Part shown: positions 62,543-64,000 of the stretch, one piece after another
Position numbering within the stretch: the stretch's first letter is position 1
Layout of the letters: each line of letters begins with the position of its first letter
DNA from: Arthrobacter livingstonensis
Lineage (GTDB): Bacteria > Actinomycetota > Actinomycetes > Actinomycetales > Micrococcaceae
Assembly (NCBI RefSeq): GCF_003219815.1
Contig: NZ_QJVD01000006.1
Span: 62,001-126,000, forward strand
Length of the DNA stretch: 64,000 nucleotides
Direction: 5' to 3'
Translations under genes and position numbers: made by a program
The notes under the pieces: model-generated
Database searches by the model: none
What the model saw: the letters and a program-made list of their open reading frames with translations, nothing else
Told to the model about the DNA's origin: nothing

Positions 62543-63120
62543 GACCGGGCAGCCGCCTGCTGGTGGCGGTAGAGCGTCGCGCGGCTCCAGCCCACCAGAC
62601 GGGCCGCGTCCACAGCTGTCCGCCCGTTGGCACGGGCGTCTCGTGCGATAGCCAACTTGTCGGCAATGACCAACGGGTCGGACGATGGCCGCCCGAACCG
62701 TGTTCCGTTCTGCCTCGCCGCAGCGATGCCGGCATTAACGCGCTCAACAATCAGTTCGCGTTCGTACTCGGCGAGGGTGGCAAGCATATTCAGCATCAGC
62801 CTTCCCGTCGACGTGGCCGGGTCAATCCCGTCAGAGATTGACCTGACATGGATGCCACGTTCCCGCAGCAGCTTCACCGTGTTCAAGACATCGATCAAGG
62901 ATCGGCCGAGCCTGTCCACCCGCCAGACCACGACGGTGTCGCCTTCGTCTGCGTATTCGAGGAGTCTCTTCATGCCGGGCCGCTCGACCGCGGCCCTCCT
63001 TCCGGAAGTGAAATCAGCGAAGACATCACGTTTCTGAACCCCCGCAGCAACCAGCGCATCAAGCTGCAACTTCGCGTCCTGGCTCGAGGTACTCACGCGC
63101 GTGTATCCGAGATGTCTCAC
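62539..63120 (-). CDS. serine recombinase (resolvase/invertase)
   Basis: A 193-residue small serine recombinase. The catalytic Ser 10 is in YTRVSTSSQD; further active-site residues lie in WRVDRLGRSL and the EYERELIVERVNAGI helix. The C-terminal helix-turn-helix reads AVDAARLVGWSRATLYRHQ. GTG 63120 gives VRHLGYTRVST, the normal start for the family; the frame to 63183 is an extension into the resolution site. It cuts and rejoins DNA at paired sites, and served the mobile element whose transposase gene follows. It looks intact, unlike its neighbours. Confidence 0.9.
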   Translation of the reverse strand: MRHLGYTRVSTSSQDAKLQLDALVAAGVQKRDVFADFTSGRRAAVERPGMKRLLEYADEGDTVVVWRVDRLGRSLIDVLNTVKLLRERGIHVRSISDGIDPATSTGRLMLNMLATLAEYERELIVERVNAGIAAARQNGTRFGRPSSDPLVIADKLAIARDARANGRTAVDAARLVGWSRATLYRHQQAAARS

Positions 63121-63164
63121 CCGGCTATTGTGCCTCAGAAACCTCCGGCCAGCACCCGGCTGAG

Positions 63165-63275
63165 ACGATTTACGGTGAGACATCTTTCCGAGACACGCGG
63201 CCGCCCGGCACGACGTCGATTACTTCGATCCTCAAAAACATGACATCCGTGTCTCGAAAAACTGTAGATTTCCAA
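63165..63275. other. putative resolution (res) site of the recombinase
   Basis: CGTGTCTCGGAAAGATGTCT (minus strand, near 63200-63180) and CGTGTCTCGAAAAACTGT (plus strand, about 63251) share CGTGTCTCG(G/A)AAA. GAGACA and TGTCTC half sites recur (63177, 63192, 63252). They lie directly upstream of the recombinase start, the usual place for res subsites. The next 320 bases, 63276-63597, hold no gene or element that I can identify. Confidence 0.45.
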
Positions 63276-63597
63276 GACGCGCCCCAGATTGGACTGAAGC
63301 AATCATGAAAGATGAACCTGTCGCCCCGTCCTCGAGAGCGACCTTCGAGTGTGGTGAGTTGGAGCGGGCCTAGCGAGCGAGGTCAATTGCCAAAATGGGA
63401 TACCCGTCCGCTTGAAAATGGCTGCTCCTACTTCTCGCGCTTGCTTAACGGAGCACTGCACCGTATATTCGGACTACTGCTCCGATTAGAGCAGTTCAGC
63501 TTCCTGTCCTGGGATGAGCGCACATGTGTCGCCCGATCGCCGCTTCGCGGTTGATCACAGAAAGCTAGGTCCAGATCAGCGAAAGCGAGTACACATC

Positions 63598-64000
63598 GTG
63601 ACCAGCATCAGCATCAGCATCAGCATCATCGGCCTCGGGACTTACGCCCGCGCCGTCGGCACCCGCGCGGTCGAGGGTGGCAACGCCGTCGAGGTCATCG
63701 GCCGCGACGCGGCCAAGGCCAAGGACCTGGCCGCCGCGCTCGGCGGCGGCGCCACGGCCGGGACATTCGGCACAGCCCCGGCCGGCGACATCGTAATCCT
63801 CGCCGTCCCATACGCCAGCGCCGTGGACGTCGTCCGCCAATACGGGGACGCGCTGGCCGGCAAGATCATCATCGACATCTCCAACACCTTCACCGCACCC
63901 GACGACACTGAGCTGGTCACGTCTGACGGCTCTTCCGGTGCGCAGGAGATCGCCAAGGCCGTCCCGGCTAGCTCGCACGTCGTGAAGGCGTTCAACACCG
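63598..64000 (+). CDS. NADPH-dependent F420 reductase-like protein (partial)
   Basis: The frame from GTG 63598 is open to the window edge (134 codons). It begins with a Rossmann strand, ISIIGLGTYARAVGTRAV (GxGxxA), then VEVIGRDAAKAKDLAAALGG, DIVILAVPYASAVDVVRQYG and IIIDISNTF, and ends SSHVVKAFNT, a family hallmark. This pattern fits NADP-dependent F420 oxidoreductases and related NAD(P)-binding reductases. A run of Ser-Ile pairs lengthens the first strand. No strong Shine-Dalgarno sequence is seen, so the start is tentative. Confidence 0.8.
   Translation, partial: MTSISISISIIGLGTYARAVGTRAVEGGNAVEVIGRDAAKAKDLAAALGGGATAGTFGTAPAGDIVILAVPYASAVDVVRQYGDALAGKIIIDISNTFTAPDDTELVTSDGSSGAQEIAKAVPASSHVVKAFNT
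63604..63627 (+). repeat. AGCATC hexanucleotide repeat, four units
   Basis: Four perfect AGCATC units encode Ser-Ile-Ser-Ile-Ser-Ile-Ser-Ile at the first beta strand of the F420-reductase-like protein. Changes in unit number keep the frame but change the length of the strand. Confidence 0.8.

Noticed and set aside
61869-62750. A 293-residue minus-strand protein.
   Set aside because: Only its last 50 residues match a family (RelE). The rest is out of frame with the transposase and recombinase genes it overlaps.

Overview
The window is high-GC actinobacterial DNA. Codon use, gene content and the rpsF-ssb-rpsR-rplI-dnaB block at 56.2-60.4 kb fit Arthrobacter or a close Micrococcaceae relative; this assignment is inferred from gene content, not from a database search. 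Almost every base of the first 60 kb is coding. Starts are often coupled by ATGA or GTGA overlaps.

Layout. 0-3.2 kb: the 3' end of an unidentified gene, a terminator, then a GT87-type membrane protein and an FAD oxidoreductase that overlap. 3.3-4.4 kb: a divergent NmrA-like reductase / HxlR regulator pair. 4.4-20.9 kb: a large L-arabinose locus. It holds a LacI regulator, a multiple-monosaccharide importer (mmsB-mmsA-chvE), araB-araD-araA with a mutarotase, a LacI-type AraR, a CUT1 importer without ATPase, and a GH51 arabinofuranosidase. Three near-identical TGTTAGCGCTCACA-type operators tie the three promoters together. 20.9-25.5 kb: a META lipoprotein, a MacB-like ABC exporter and a divergent two-component system. 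25.5-32.9 kb: a second sugar locus (CUT1 importer, two Gfo/Idh/MocA dehydrogenases, ThuA-like protein) with its divergent LacI repressor. 33-42.9 kb: an NlpC/P60 wall hydrolase, a two-component system, a Bcr/CflA efflux pump, an ABC-F protein, a TetR/MFS pair and a PAP2 phosphatase. 43-47 kb: an ABC-2 exporter with its own two-component system. 47-54.4 kb: a WYL regulator, a sugar MFS, an M18 aminopeptidase, a 910-residue membrane protein and a DUF1345 protein. 54.4-56 kb: two Fic modules, both damaged. 56.2-60.4 kb: the ribosomal protein/replication block. 60.4-63.3 kb: decayed genes and mobile-element remnants. 63.6 kb to the end: an F420-reductase-like gene that runs off the window.

How the genes work together. 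GH51 releases arabinose from oligosaccharides brought in by the CUT1 system. Free sugar enters through mmsAB-chvE. AraA, AraB and AraD convert arabinose to xylulose 5-phosphate under AraR. Both CUT1 importers lack an ATPase and must borrow one encoded elsewhere.

The most unusual signals are four. (1) A 34-bp element, 33/34 identical, lies upstream of both the drug-efflux MFS gene and the ABC-F gene; its one variable base is compensated in a predicted hairpin. (2) There are two neighbouring Fic genes: one is intact but has Asp in place of the catalytic His, the other keeps His but has two TGG-to-TGA stops. (3) Five DnaA-box-like sites lie between rplI and dnaB. (4) A degenerate tandem repeat of about 51 bp lies downstream of the ABC-F gene.
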